DNA from: Planctomycetaceae bacterium
GTDB lineage: Bacteria; Planctomycetota; Planctomycetia; Planctomycetales; Planctomycetaceae
Length of the DNA stretch: 34,089 nt
NCBI GenBank assembly: GCA_900299185.1
Contig: OMIV01000380.1
Location: 1-34,089 of the forward strand
Direction: 5' to 3'
Positions 14,798 through 24,665 of the stretch are shown in pieces. Under the pieces are notes generated by a model. The model worked only from the letters and a program-made list of their open reading frames with translations. It did no database searches and had not been told where the DNA came from. The first letter of the stretch is position 1, and each line of letters opens with the position of its first letter. The position numbers were made by a program, and so were the translations under genes.

Positions 14798-17764
14798 ATG
14801 TATCAGGTTCCAAGTGCTCTTGAACGCCGTATTGGCCAAGCGTCGCTCTTGGTTTGCGTCTTGGGTTTTGCGTATCTGCTCTGTGGAATGCTGTCGCCTT
14901 CCAATCGAATGGGTTCATTGCAAAGGCTAGTTGCAGCCTTTCATGCGCGGAACAGCAACGGGCTCGCGATGGCTCGTCATCATCTGGAAAAAATCCCCGG
15001 TGATCCGCCAGCCTTGGCGATGGCTGCAGAGATTGCATCTCGGCAATCCGACGTGAAAACGGCAACGTCATTCTTAGAGCAACTCCCAAAGGATTCATCC
15101 TTTTGGGAGTTCTTTGCTAACGTGGGTTTTGCGAAACAGAATACAGTGTCGGTACGAATTGCAGAGATTGAGAAACACTTACGGCGTGCATTGGAAATTT
15201 CACCGAATGATCTGCCTACGTGCGAACGGCTCGGGCATTTGTTGCAGGCTGAAGGACGAGTTTGGGAAAGTGCTCCATACTTCATGCGCCAGATCCTTCG
15301 CGGCAAATGCCGAGGAGATGAGCTGTTCGGCGTGGCGTGTGTCGAACGCTTCTATCGCTTAGACGAGCGACTCTCGCACATGGGGCTTCGCGACGACTAC
15401 CCCGATTCGCCGATGCTTGTCGCTGAAGCTCGGGGACATCTCTTCGCCAATCGCAACGTTGAGGCTGAGCGATCGCTGCGCAAAGTGCTTGTTGCGCATC
15501 CCGGTCTTGGCGAGGCTCAAGGCCGACTCGGGCGACTCATCGTCGATCGAGGAAATCTGACTGACTTCTTGAGATGGCGCGGCAGTCTTCCTGATGAGGC
15601 ACGGAATCATCCGGAAGTCTGGTTAGCTCAAGGCCTGCAGGCGAAGCAGTTGCAGATGTTTGAAGGAGCTGCTTACTGCTTTGTGAAGGCGCTCAAGCTT
15701 TCTCCCGGACATATCTCAGCCTCACTGCAACTGGCTCAGTGTCTGGAACGCCTTGGTTATCCTGCCGAAGCAAAGATGATGGGTGAACGCGGCAAGCTTC
15801 TCGGGGAACTGGATAGTACTCTAAACATGATGCGCAACGGGCCGCTGCCCGAGCCTATATCCAAGACCATTGATTTGCTCGAACGATTGAATCGTTATTG
15901 GGAAGCCGCCGGTTGGTCGTTAGTACTTTCTTACGCTCTCGAATCGTCGAGAACTGTAGATATTACCGCTGCTCGCCAAGAAATGAATCGGTATATTGAA
16001 TTAGCTCGAAAGTACCCAAACGCAGATGATCTTGTCGGTCGCCTAAACCTCAAAGAATTCGCAGCTCCGCGTTGGCCGATGGATTCCGCGGTGGCTGCAG
16101 ATGTGATTCTTCCAGTTGATGCTAGTCGTTTTGATGGCTGGGATTTTCAAGACGACGCAGCCACAGTCGGCATTGATTTCAGGTACTACGAAGGCACTAC
16201 TGAAGAAACGCGGATGCAGCATATTTTTAATACGATGGGCGGTGGTGTTGGTGTTTTGGATCTAGATCAAGATGGCTGGCCAGACTTGCATTTTGCACAA
16301 GCCAACGACTGGCGTAATTCAGACCTGCAGCCCGAGTATCACGATTGCACGTATATCAATCGTGATGGCAAGCGATTTGATGATGTTACAAATCATACTC
16401 GAACAGGCGATCTTGGATTTACTCACGGAGTTAGTGTCGGAGATTTCGACGCTGATGGTTTTCCCGATATTTACCTGGGCAACTTGGGGCCGAATCGTCT
16501 CTTTCATAACAACGGAGACGGTACTTTCACGGATGTGACACCAATTGCCGGTGTTGCGGGAAATGAGTGGACGACAAGTAGTGCGTGGTGTGATCTCACT
16601 GGGGATGGGCTTCCTGACCTGTATGTGATGAACTACTCAAAAATGCAGGAGACTCGAGACAAGGAGTGTCATGAGGGGACAAAGCAAGTGGCTTGTACTC
16701 CCGATCTTTTAACTCCGGAAGTTGGCCGTCTTTATGTGAATGCCGGTGATGGATCGTTTCGTGATGTGACTAATTCTCTAGACCCACCGTTGCCTGCAGG
16801 AAGAGGTCTTGGCGTAATTGGATGGCGGTTTACGAAGCGTGATCGGGTCGATTTATTCCTGGCGAACGACACGATGGCGAACGTCTTACTGGCGAATCAG
16901 GGGCTAGACGCCGACGGCAATCTCCGACTTCGTGATGAGGCTGTTATTCGAGGAGTGGCACTCGATCCAGACGGAAATGCCCTTGCTTCTATGGGAGTCG
17001 CAGCTGGCGACGCGAATGGCGATGGCCTGATGGATCTTTTCATTACCACGTTTTTCGGTGAATCGAAGACGCTCTATTCCCTTCGAGATGATGGCTTTTT
17101 TGAAGACACAACGCGTCAAATGAATCTGCGGGAATCAGGGTTTTGGATGCTAGGTTTTGGCAGTCAGTTCGCAGATCTCAATAACGACGGCTGGCAAGAC
17201 TTAATTGTGACGAATGGCCATGTCGATCAACGGACTCGACGAGGCGACCCCGATCGAATGCGCCCGCAGGTATTGATGAATGTTGGCGGCAAACGGTTCG
17301 AAGAAGTACCAGCAGAGAAGTTGGGTTCATTTTTTAGGGGCCAGTACCTCGGTCGTGGGCTCGCCGTACTTGATTGGAACGGTGACGGTCGAATGGATAT
17401 TGCAGTGAGTCATCTGCACGCTCCAGTTGCGTTAGTCACAAATCACACTACCAGTGTGTATTCAAAAATGCTCTCGCTGCGATTGATCGGTCGGAATCAA
17501 CGTCGTCCCGTAGGAAGTTCGGTCTCCGTGAAGGTTGGAACAATTCGTCAAAGCAGGTTCGTATACGCTGGTGATGGTTTTCTCGTTACCAATCAAGACA
17601 GATTGAGATTTGCAATTCCTGACTTAAGTCACGAAGTCGAAGTCGCGATCGATTGGCCCGATGGAGAATCAAGTCTGCGGCATCTGATGATCGATACTAA
17701 CTCGCTAACGATTGTCGAAGGTGATGAGAGATCGTGGGAAGCAAGTTACGGCCCGACCAAATGA
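14798..17764 (+). CDS. Membrane-anchored TPR protein fused to a CRTAC1-type FG-GAP/UnbV domain
   Basis: The product is a 988-residue exported protein. A signal anchor covers residues of about 15-32. Residues of about 55-400 are helical repeats of the TPR type. From about residue 440 come FG-GAP/VCBS blades with calcium-type D-x-D-x-D-G-x-x-D loops: DLDQDGWPD, DFDADGFPD, DLTGDGLPD, DANGDGLMD, DLNNDGWQD and DWNGDGRMD. The last 110 residues form an ASPIC/UnbV domain ending in IDWPDGES. Together this is the CRTAC1 family layout with an N-terminal TPR scaffold. Function is unknown; the parts suggest extracytoplasmic protein or polysaccharide binding. The ATG has no clear Shine-Dalgarno. Codon use looks more AT-rich than glgC or the secretin. 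The same two modules occur as separate genes at 19694-22817. Confidence 0.88.
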   Translation: MYQVPSALERRIGQASLLVCVLGFAYLLCGMLSPSNRMGSLQRLVAAFHARNSNGLAMARHHLEKIPGDPPALAMAAEIASRQSDVKTATSFLEQLPKDSSFWEFFANVGFAKQNTVSVRIAEIEKHLRRALEISPNDLPTCERLGHLLQAEGRVWESAPYFMRQILRGKCRGDELFGVACVERFYRLDERLSHMGLRDDYPDSPMLVAEARGHLFANRNVEAERSLRKVLVAHPGLGEAQGRLGRLIVDRGNLTDFLRWRGSLPDEARNHPEVWLAQGLQAKQLQMFEGAAYCFVKALKLSPGHISASLQLAQCLERLGYPAEAKMMGERGKLLGELDSTLNMMRNGPLPEPISKTIDLLERLNRYWEAAGWSLVLSYALESSRTVDITAARQEMNRYIELARKYPNADDLVGRLNLKEFAAPRWPMDSAVAADVILPVDASRFDGWDFQDDAATVGIDFRYYEGTTEETRMQHIFNTMGGGVGVLDLDQDGWPDLHFAQANDWRNSDLQPEYHDCTYINRDGKRFDDVTNHTRTGDLGFTHGVSVGDFDADGFPDIYLGNLGPNRLFHNNGDGTFTDVTPIAGVAGNEWTTSSAWCDLTGDGLPDLYVMNYSKMQETRDKECHEGTKQVACTPDLLTPEVGRLYVNAGDGSFRDVTNSLDPPLPAGRGLGVIGWRFTKRDRVDLFLANDTMANVLLANQGLDADGNLRLRDEAVIRGVALDPDGNALASMGVAAGDANGDGLMDLFITTFFGESKTLYSLRDDGFFEDTTRQMNLRESGFWMLGFGSQFADLNNDGWQDLIVTNGHVDQRTRRGDPDRMRPQVLMNVGGKRFEEVPAEKLGSFFRGQYLGRGLAVLDWNGDGRMDIAVSHLHAPVALVTNHTTSVYSKMLSLRLIGRNQRRPVGSSVSVKVGTIRQSRFVYAGDGFLVTNQDRLRFAIPDLSHEVEVAIDWPDGESSLRHLMIDTNSLTIVEGDERSWEASYGPTK

Positions 17765-17988
17765 GCGCATCGTTCTCTCGCTTAATCCCGTTTCGAGCCC
17801 TCACGTGTTCGCGTTCTTACGGCAACTCTCGTGGTGTTTCGCCTTGCAGACCTTCATTCTCCGACTTACTAGATCCTTATCGTAGAAACTTAGTCGCATG
17901 TTTGACTGACCTTCGAATGCTTCCTTTTTCTCCCTAGTTCATCTCAAACCAAGTCTGGCTTTGTTACCCCTTCAAGCAGGAGACTTCC

Positions 17989-19032
<1,044 letters not shown>

Positions 19033-19053
19033 TTTGAGATGTCTCAATTGAAT

Positions 19054-19094
19054 GGGCATTGCCTAAGAAACGGCTTGGGCAATGCCCCTCTTTT
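19054..19094 (+). terminator. Intrinsic terminator after the DUF1559 gene
   Basis: A 10-bp stem (19054-19063 with 19078-19087, GGGCATTGCC/GGCAATGCCC) and a 14-base loop are followed by CTCTTTT. It sits 22 bases after the stop. It may end the DUF1559 transcript or allow partial readthrough to the lipoprotein at 19139. Confidence 0.7.
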
Positions 19095-19138
19095 CGTGCT
19101 TTGTGTTTGGTGATTGCGATTCAGGAGGGCTGGGGCTC

Positions 19139-19621
19139 ATGGCAAGATTGCTGGCTCGAATTTCGATGTTGGTTGTGGCATTGATGTTCTTTGGAGGGTG
19201 CGGCAAAACCGAGAAGTTGCCGACGACTCGACAGGCAACGATTAAAGGTTCCGTATCAAATGGTGGTAAGTCGATTGATATGGACAGTACGGTGACGTTT
19301 TTCTGTGCTGAGCATGATGCGACTTTTGGCGCCAAGATCGATTCGTTGGGCAAGTTCCAAATGGTTCCCAGTTTGAAGTCCGTTGGGATACCGGCTGGGC
19401 GCTATAAAGTGATGATTCGGCCTCCCGAGAAGGCGGCTCAGACAGTCGGTTCGAACGACTATACGGAAATGATGAAGAAGACGAATGCGGCTAACGTCAA
19501 GCCAGAAGCTCCTAGCAATATCCCAGTTTCAGTCTTGAGCTTCGAAACGACCAAGTTGGTTCTCGAAGTTCAAGAGGGAGATAATGTCTTCGATATTGAT
19601 CTCTCAAAGTTACCGAAGTAA
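19139..19621 (+). CDS. Small lipoprotein following DUF1559
   Basis: This 160-residue protein has a lipoprotein signal: a hydrophobic helix then lipobox FGGC, with the lipidated Cys near residue 21. The mature part looks like a compact beta sandwich: a GSVSNGGK start, a strand with IPAGRYKVMI, and a C-terminal FDIDLSKL. This recalls the small transthyretin/carboxypeptidase-regulatory-like lipoproteins that often sit beside DUF1559 genes in planctomycetes; that comparison is from memory. AGGAGG lies 10 bases upstream of the chosen ATG; the longer frame from 19082 would overlap the terminator arm and lose the signal peptide. It ends in a strong terminator. Confidence 0.85.
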   Translation: MARLLARISMLVVALMFFGGCGKTEKLPTTRQATIKGSVSNGGKSIDMDSTVTFFCAEHDATFGAKIDSLGKFQMVPSLKSVGIPAGRYKVMIRPPEKAAQTVGSNDYTEMMKKTNAANVKPEAPSNIPVSVLSFETTKLVLEVQEGDNVFDIDLSKLPK

Positions 19622-19640
19622 TTGTCGGATCAAGAATTGG

Positions 19641-19675
19641 AGCCCGGCCGTTGCGATGGCCGGGCTTTTTTGTTT
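19641..19675 (+). terminator. Strong intrinsic terminator after the lipoprotein
   Basis: A 9-bp GC-rich stem (19641-19649 with 19658-19666, AGCCCGGCC/GGCCGGGCT) and an 8-base loop are followed by TTTTTGTTT. It lies 20 bases after the stop and before the convergent gene end at 19694. Confidence 0.92.
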
Positions 19676-19693
19676 GGGTATTAAACGTCCAAA

Positions 19694-21061
19694 TCACTCT
19701 TGTTCTGGGGACAGATTTAGTTGCTTTTCAAGGTGCTGAAGTTGAGGGGCATTCGGGTGGCTTGTTTTTAGGATTAAGTAGATTTGTTTGGCGTAGTCAT
19801 GCTGGCCCTGATCGAGTCTGAGTTTGATCAATTCGATTTGAGCGGGAGTTAGGTCGGGGGAAAGTCTGATGGCCGTTAGGCATGCTTTTTCTGCATCGTC
19901 GAAGCGTTTGGATTGACGAAATGCGAAGGCCAGATCGACCCAATAGTTTGCTCGTTGTGGGCTGAGGTGAGTTGCCTGTCGCAGGTCGTCGCAGGCGTTT
20001 GCCCAATTCTCCTTCAGTAGCCAGCAGCTACCTCGAATTGCGAGTAGCTCAGCGCTAGTCGGATGCCTTTTGATTGCGTCGCTGCAGACCGCGATTGACT
20101 CTGAAATCTGCCCGGAGTTGTACTCCAGGCGAGCCAAGCTCAACGCGAACTGTGGGGCGTCGGGATGTCGAGTAACGACTAGTTTCAGCAGTTGTCGGGC
20201 TCGTTCAATGTCGTCGTTTTCCCGTGCTAACTGAGCCTGAAATAATCTCCAATGTGGGTCGACCCGTCGTTCTTGGAGTTCTCCCAACCAGGGATCGGGC
20301 CAATTCCGATTTCTTGCGGGCAAGTTGTTGGCTGCTGAGGCAAGTTCATTAGCGCGATCACTGTCTCCAAGCTTCCGCAAGATCTGTGAGTAGAGTTCGA
20401 GTACATCGCGATGATTGGGCTGCAGTTGGTTTGCTCGTTCGACTGAGTCTTTTGCAATGTGCCAGTCGTTTCGTGCAAAGGCGACTCGAGCCGCCACAAA
20501 GGCGGCTTGCGGATAGTCGGGAGATTGCGAGATCGCTCTCTCAATCGCTCCTTGAGCAGCCGCAACATTGTTGTCCATGAGATGCGACTCAGCGGCTCGC
20601 GTATGAGCGAATGCCGCGCGATCGGCTGAACTTCGTTCAGCCGCGCGGGTGAAGCTGATCGCGGCCAAACCAGGTTGCTGAGTCTGAAGGATGTGACCTC
20701 GGAAATACGGCCATCGAGGGTCATCCGGCGCATAGTCCTCGGCCCGAGCGAGGCAGAGTAGGGCGTCGTTTGTGAATTCGTGTGCGGCCAAAACGAGTCC
20801 AAAATCGCCCCATGACTCCGCTGAATCAGGATGAGCAACGAGTACCGCTCGTGATTCTCGAATGACCTCCGCGACTTCGGGATACGATTGCGAGAGGTTC
20901 GGATCTGGGATCGGAACCGGTGTCGGTTGAATCAGCCACGCAAAGAATGCAATTGCCACGATCGGGAAGAGCAGCCGAATGATCGTTGAACTCCACTGGT
21001 GTGGATTGCTCGCGAGCCGCGGAATCTGTGAGTCGGGATTAGTTGGATTGAGTTGCGACAT
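19694..21061 (-). CDS. Membrane-anchored TPR protein
   Basis: This 455-residue protein has a short polar N-terminus, one hydrophobic helix (residues of about 27-44), and then tandem tetratricopeptide repeats to the end. Helix pairs recur with the usual Ala/Gly and Tyr/Phe spacing, for example the stretches around AIERAISQSPDYPQAAF and DAEKACLTAIRLSPD. The scaffold probably sits outside the cytoplasmic membrane and binds partner proteins. Its start lies inside the end of the CRTAC1 gene upstream (23-base overlap, 21039-21061), so the two are almost certainly coexpressed and probably translationally coupled. It matches in layout the N-terminal half of the fused protein at 14798. Confidence 0.85.
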   Translation of the reverse strand: MSQLNPTNPDSQIPRLASNPHQWSSTIIRLLFPIVAIAFFAWLIQPTPVPIPDPNLSQSYPEVAEVIRESRAVLVAHPDSAESWGDFGLVLAAHEFTNDALLCLARAEDYAPDDPRWPYFRGHILQTQQPGLAAISFTRAAERSSADRAAFAHTRAAESHLMDNNVAAAQGAIERAISQSPDYPQAAFVAARVAFARNDWHIAKDSVERANQLQPNHRDVLELYSQILRKLGDSDRANELASAANNLPARNRNWPDPWLGELQERRVDPHWRLFQAQLARENDDIERARQLLKLVVTRHPDAPQFALSLARLEYNSGQISESIAVCSDAIKRHPTSAELLAIRGSCWLLKENWANACDDLRQATHLSPQRANYWVDLAFAFRQSKRFDDAEKACLTAIRLSPDLTPAQIELIKLRLDQGQHDYAKQIYLILKTSHPNAPQLQHLEKQLNLSPEQE

Positions 21062-22817
21062 CGGTGCGACCTTCGCCTTTGCGTAACGTCACGTGGGGCG
21101 AAGTCAGTTCGGTAGAGAATCGCTCGTGACTTCCGTCTGGCCAGAGAACGTCGACGTGATCAACGGATTCAACTGGTCCTAATCCGAAATGCAAACGTGG
21201 ATCGTGTGACGACAAGTAACTCGTTCCCGGTTGAGCCAACTGAGTCCACTCACGATTGCGTGCTCGCACCGTCACGATGGCACCAATCGCGTCGCGTCCT
21301 CCGAGTTGCGGATCAACTACGCGCACGCTGATGGCTCGCCCAGGCTTGCTCGCGGTGTTCCAAAAGATCTCAGGAGCCTCGCCAATGTGGGTGACGACGG
21401 CATCGATGTCGCCATCGTTATCGAGATCTCCAACCGCAAGTCCTCGCGACACGTGCAGAGCCTCGCGGAAGGATGCAGGTACTGAGTTCGTTGCTTCAAA
21501 TCGTTGTTTGCCTCGACCAAGTAGCAACTGCAATGGCTGTCGGTAGGGAGTCCAGTAGTCCTGCGTCGCAGCGATTTCGTCTGACCTTCGCACGGCACCG
21601 TTAGCGGCTAGTAAGTCGACTTCACCGTCGTCGTCGAGATCCGCTGCGGCGAGACCGAAGCCTGTTCCAGCCAGCGACATTTGACGAAGTCCGCTGCGAC
21701 TGGCGGACTCGCTGAAGCCTCCGTGTCCGTCGCTTAAATACAGAGCCATCCCTTCGCCCGTGAGATTGGCGACGAGCAGATCTAAATGGTGGTCTTGGTT
21801 CAGGTCGACGACTGCAGTTCCCATACTGCCTTGAGCGGCCCCGCGAATATCAAAGGCTGCTCCCAGTAGGACTGCATCTTCATGAAACGTGCCGTCGCGA
21901 TTGTTGACCCACAGATGATTCGCCGATTGATCGTTGGCAACAAAGATGTCCGGCCAACCGTCACCTGTGACGTCTCCACAGATCAGTCCCAAAGCCGCGT
22001 AAGGTTTGGAGCTAAGGCCTGCTGAATGACTGATGTCGTTGAACTTGACCATTCCTTTCGAACGCTCTTCATCTGAAAGGGTCCCCGTCAGATTGTGGTA
22101 GAGTCGAGCACTCACTGTCTGGAATCGAGTCGGGGCGCAGTAGTCCTGGTGACCGCCGGAAAGTTGCACGCACTTTAAATCGGTCAGGTCGACATAATTG
22201 GCGACGATGAGATCGAGCCAACCATCTCGATCGATATCACACCACGATGCAGAACTGGCCCATTGCGGATTAAAGATGCCGGCGGCGTCCGTGGCATCGT
22301 CGAAGTGCTGTCCACCGCGATTGAGCAGCAGTCGATCTGCTCCGTAGTTCGTGAGATACAAGTCGGGGAAGCCGTCGTTGTTGGCGTCTCCGACGGCTCC
22401 ACCCATTCCCGTATCGCAGAAGCCAACTCGAAATTCTTCGGTCACATCTTCGAAATGGCCAGGAGATGTCTGGCGAAACAGGCGGCACGGTTCGGACTTA
22501 GTCGGGCTATTCGGCACGTACTCATTGCCGAGATTGGCGAAGAAAATGTCGAGATCGCCATCTTGATCAACATCAATCAGGCACACTCCCGAGCCCATGA
22601 TTTCGGGCAGGAAGTAACTGCCCGGCGCAGCGGTTTGATGCCGAAAAGTGATCCCGGTTTCGAGACCGGCAACAGTCAGGATTAGAAGCTCCCTGGAAGG
22701 ATGAGATGGAAGAGTTTCTCCACTGCCACACCCCGTGATGGCTATGGCTAACGAGACGACCAAGGTCGGCCACGAGGGCCATTGAGGTGAGTACGGTCTT
22801 TCCACAGAGAACCTCAT
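21039..22817 (-). CDS. CRTAC1-type FG-GAP/UnbV lipoprotein
   Basis: This 592-residue protein has an unusually long polar N-region, a hydrophobic stretch and lipobox ITGC, giving a lipidated Cys near residue 30. It then has FG-GAP/VCBS blades with calcium-loop motifs DVDQDGDLD, DANNDGFPD, DIDRDGWLD, DVTGDGWPD, DLDDDGEVD and DLDNDGDID. One blade is degenerate (DLNQDHHLD). The C-terminal ASPIC/UnbV domain ends near VDVLWPDGSHERF. ATG 22817 is chosen; a longer frame from a TTG at 22889 would put 24 extra residues before the signal. No Shine-Dalgarno is obvious. It is an outer- or periplasm-facing lipoprotein of unknown role, overlapping the TPR gene downstream. Confidence 0.85.
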   Translation of the reverse strand: MRFSVERPYSPQWPSWPTLVVSLAIAITGCGSGETLPSHPSRELLILTVAGLETGITFRHQTAAPGSYFLPEIMGSGVCLIDVDQDGDLDIFFANLGNEYVPNSPTKSEPCRLFRQTSPGHFEDVTEEFRVGFCDTGMGGAVGDANNDGFPDLYLTNYGADRLLLNRGGQHFDDATDAAGIFNPQWASSASWCDIDRDGWLDLIVANYVDLTDLKCVQLSGGHQDYCAPTRFQTVSARLYHNLTGTLSDEERSKGMVKFNDISHSAGLSSKPYAALGLICGDVTGDGWPDIFVANDQSANHLWVNNRDGTFHEDAVLLGAAFDIRGAAQGSMGTAVVDLNQDHHLDLLVANLTGEGMALYLSDGHGGFSESASRSGLRQMSLAGTGFGLAAADLDDDGEVDLLAANGAVRRSDEIAATQDYWTPYRQPLQLLLGRGKQRFEATNSVPASFREALHVSRGLAVGDLDNDGDIDAVVTHIGEAPEIFWNTASKPGRAISVRVVDPQLGGRDAIGAIVTVRARNREWTQLAQPGTSYLSSHDPRLHFGLGPVESVDHVDVLWPDGSHERFSTELTSPHVTLRKGEGRTDVATQSN

Positions 22818-22964
22818 GAGGATGAGCCATGAACATCGACGGAAGAATTGAGCGAACCGAGGTTGGGTTTGATGTTTCTGCACGCCCAACAGATTTCTCG
22901 GCCTCGCATTGCGTCAGTTCGCCATCGTTGGGGAGAGATCAAAGACGCGCAGCCGCATTGCATC

Positions 22965-23346
22965 ATGTCTTATCTGCGATTCCAAACTTCGATTCGATGT
23001 CGAGCCACCGGTCATTCTAAGGGTGTCTTCATCGCGGCTGGCAAGCTGCAAGGGGATATGCCATTGCAGCTTGCCAGCGCTGCGCCAGTTTCTCGACGAG
23101 ACTTTGAATTGGTTCGATGAGAACTTGCTGGTGCCTCGCAGAGGATTGGTGCCGATGCGGGCACAGTTTTGGTATCGAGCTGACGCACAATCGATGGTGT
23201 CGCGAATGTGGGATCTAGTGTGGCTCTTCCGCGAAGGTGGATTGCGAGTCGACGTCATGAAGACTTCAACGCCGGGGCAGATTGTCTATCGCGACGAACA
23301 TCAGGTGGCGGCGATTCCGGATCGTCGAGTTGGATTTCGACGCTAA
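22965..23346 (+). pseudogene. Small conserved-looking gene split by a +1 frameshift
   Basis: Two overlapping frames read as one protein. The first runs from ATG 22965 (MSYLRFQTSIRC) through GVFIAAGKLQGDMPLQL. The second continues from CCA 23074 as PALRQFLDETLNWFDENL and runs to TAA 23344-23346. Removing one T at 23071-23072 joins them into about 126 residues. The joint lies in the right arm of a perfect 15-bp palindrome (23037-23051 with 23064-23078). The second half looks like a folded alpha/beta domain (YRADAQSMVSRMWDLVWLFR, then a strand pair ending HQVAAIP). No function is known to me. A sequencing error, a true pseudogene or recoding are all possible. It is divergent from the CRTAC1 gene. 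Confidence 0.55.
23037..23078. repeat. Perfect 15-bp inverted repeat at the frameshift
   Basis: GCTGGCAAGCTGCAA (23037-23051) pairs with TTGCAGCTTGCCAGC (23064-23078) around a 12-base loop. It lies inside the coding frame that begins at 22965, and the frame is lost in its right arm. Confidence 0.9.
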
Positions 23347-23374
23347 GTTCTTTGCACCTCGACTACCCAATGAA

Positions 23375-23410
23375 AAAGGCTCCGACAATTGTGTCGGAGC
23401 CTTTGTGTTT
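23375..23410. terminator. Bidirectional intrinsic terminator
   Basis: The stem GGCTCCGACA/TGTCGGAGCC (23378-23387 with 23392-23401) extends by AAA/TTT on the flanks. An A-run precedes it and TTTGTGTTT follows, so it can end transcripts from both sides. It sits between the convergent ends at 23346 and 23442. Confidence 0.92.
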
Positions 23411-23441
23411 GGAGGTCTAAACTAAGTGTTGAGGCGCTCGA

Positions 23442-24332
23442 TCAGGAACGAGCGTTGGCCGACGTTGTCTTCGGAGCGATCTCTTTCTCGGGCGAACCCG
23501 ACTTCTTGCGAGCTTCTTCCTTATCGACTGCTCGTTGCTTGGAAGCAGCCACCAACATCTGAGCTTGCGAGATCTCATATTGCGAGAACATCTGAGTTGC
23601 AGCCGCGCCGACATGGTCAATCTTCATCGCCGCCAGTTCCGCCCAGGACTTGCCATTGGCGAGGTGCCAGGCTGCTGCTTGAGCCACGTTCTCGGACGCG
23701 CGACCCGAAGAAACGAAGCCCAGCATCTCCTTCAGGACGGGGTCTTTGCTGACAGTTTCAACTTCGCGAATGTTGTAAGGAGACTTTGAGTTCGGCTCGG
23801 GCTTGCCGTATTCGAGGCACACCGATCGGACGGGCAAACGAACTCGCTTCTCGGCAGGAATTGAGAAGAAGCCACCGCCACCACCAGCGTTACCGCCACC
23901 ACCTAGTCCACCACCGCCGAGACCACCACCTTGTTGGCCGCCGGCACCGCCGCCGGTCGTTTGGGCGCCACCTTGCTGGCCGCCTTGACCGCCACCCAAT
24001 CCACCACCACCGAGGCCACCGCCACCAAGGCCGCCACCGCCGAAACCTTGATTGAGAACATGCACTCCGACGAAGGCTTCAGGGAGTTGAATCGTCAGCG
24101 GCTCTTTGCCTTTGTTGTCGATAATGAGGTTGCCGTTCTTGGCATTCATCTGGATCAGCTTGACGTCGACAAGCCCTTCTTCAATCGCTTTGAAAAGTTC
24201 CACTTTGCGGGCTGACGGGTCATACCCCGGCTTGGTGATGGCCGGTTTGCTATCGCCGTGTCCGACATTGCCGCCAGCGATCGCTAACGCGGCGATTGCC
24301 ACCGCAGCATGAATCCGAGTGCGAAACAGCAT
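23442..24332 (-). CDS. Exported glycine-rich protein of unknown function
   Basis: This 296-residue protein has a signal peptide (residues of about 1-21). A first domain (about 38-95) is of mixed strand and helix. A 59-residue glycine-rich linker (about 97-155) follows, made of GGGGL and GGQQGG-like units. The second domain (about 158-270) is mostly helical, with VRSVCLEYGKPEP before the helices, and the tail is charged. The first and last parts look conserved in style, and the linker is probably flexible. AAGGA lies 7 bases before the chosen ATG; the longer frame from 24443 has no such support. No function is recognised. The linker DNA (23868-24044) is a strongly biased simple repeat, prone to length change. 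Confidence 0.8.
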   Translation of the reverse strand: MLFRTRIHAAVAIAALAIAGGNVGHGDSKPAITKPGYDPSARKVELFKAIEEGLVDVKLIQMNAKNGNLIIDNKGKEPLTIQLPEAFVGVHVLNQGFGGGGLGGGGLGGGGLGGGQGGQQGGAQTTGGGAGGQQGGGLGGGGLGGGGNAGGGGGFFSIPAEKRVRLPVRSVCLEYGKPEPNSKSPYNIREVETVSKDPVLKEMLGFVSSGRASENVAQAAAWHLANGKSWAELAAMKIDHVGAAATQMFSQYEISQAQMLVAASKQRAVDKEEARKKSGSPEKEIAPKTTSANARS

Positions 24333-24665
24333 GATCTCATCCTTCTGTAGGCCAACAACAAGCGGCGCGCGACCGTTTGACGCGACGCCATTCTGATTCG
24401 ACAAGTTAAACAGCCGAGAACGCGAATTGCAGAGCGCTCTCAACGCTGTGGCTAATCCTAGCCGTCGTTTTTTTTGATCATCAACGAGAAGTTGCTGTGG
24501 CCGGGCATTTTGAGGCTCGTCAACCAGACGAATGCCGAACCTGACAGTTACCGGTGGATCGACACGTCGTAGCGATTTCGATCGTCAGAGGCCCTCGGTA
24601 ATCTGCCACGAGCCTACTGTCTGGTCTTACCCGCGATTCTCATCCTCTCCCACGAAGGAGCCCGC
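24333..24665. other. Intergenic region between divergent genes
   Basis: This 333-base stretch must hold the promoters of both the glycine-rich protein (minus) and the SGNH hydrolase (plus). I see a run of eight T near 24468 and a good GAAGGAG ribosome binding site at 24654-24660, five bases before ATG 24666. No convincing -35/-10 pair, operator palindrome or small gene stands out. Confidence 0.5.

Noticed and set aside
14367-15098. Minus-strand open frame of 243 codons across the gap before the TPR-CRTAC1 gene
   Set aside because: Part of it reads like protein, but it overlaps two likely plus-strand genes, lacks a ribosome binding site and shows no domain. Kept as a remote possibility only.
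23037-23078. Programmed translational bypassing over the 25 bases between the two halves of the small gene
   Set aside because: There is a hairpin as in T4 gene 60, but the take-off and landing codons (CTG and TTG) do not match well and a single-base insertion explains the data more simply.
23868-24044. Possible CRISPR or tandem repeat array
   Set aside because: The repetition is codon-scale (GGC/GGT-type glycine triplets) within one protein, with no fixed repeat-spacer spacing.
23786-24055. His/Arg-rich and Pro-rich plus-strand frames over the glycine-rich linker
   Set aside because: Direct antisense products of the Gly codon repeat; low complexity explains the long open frames.
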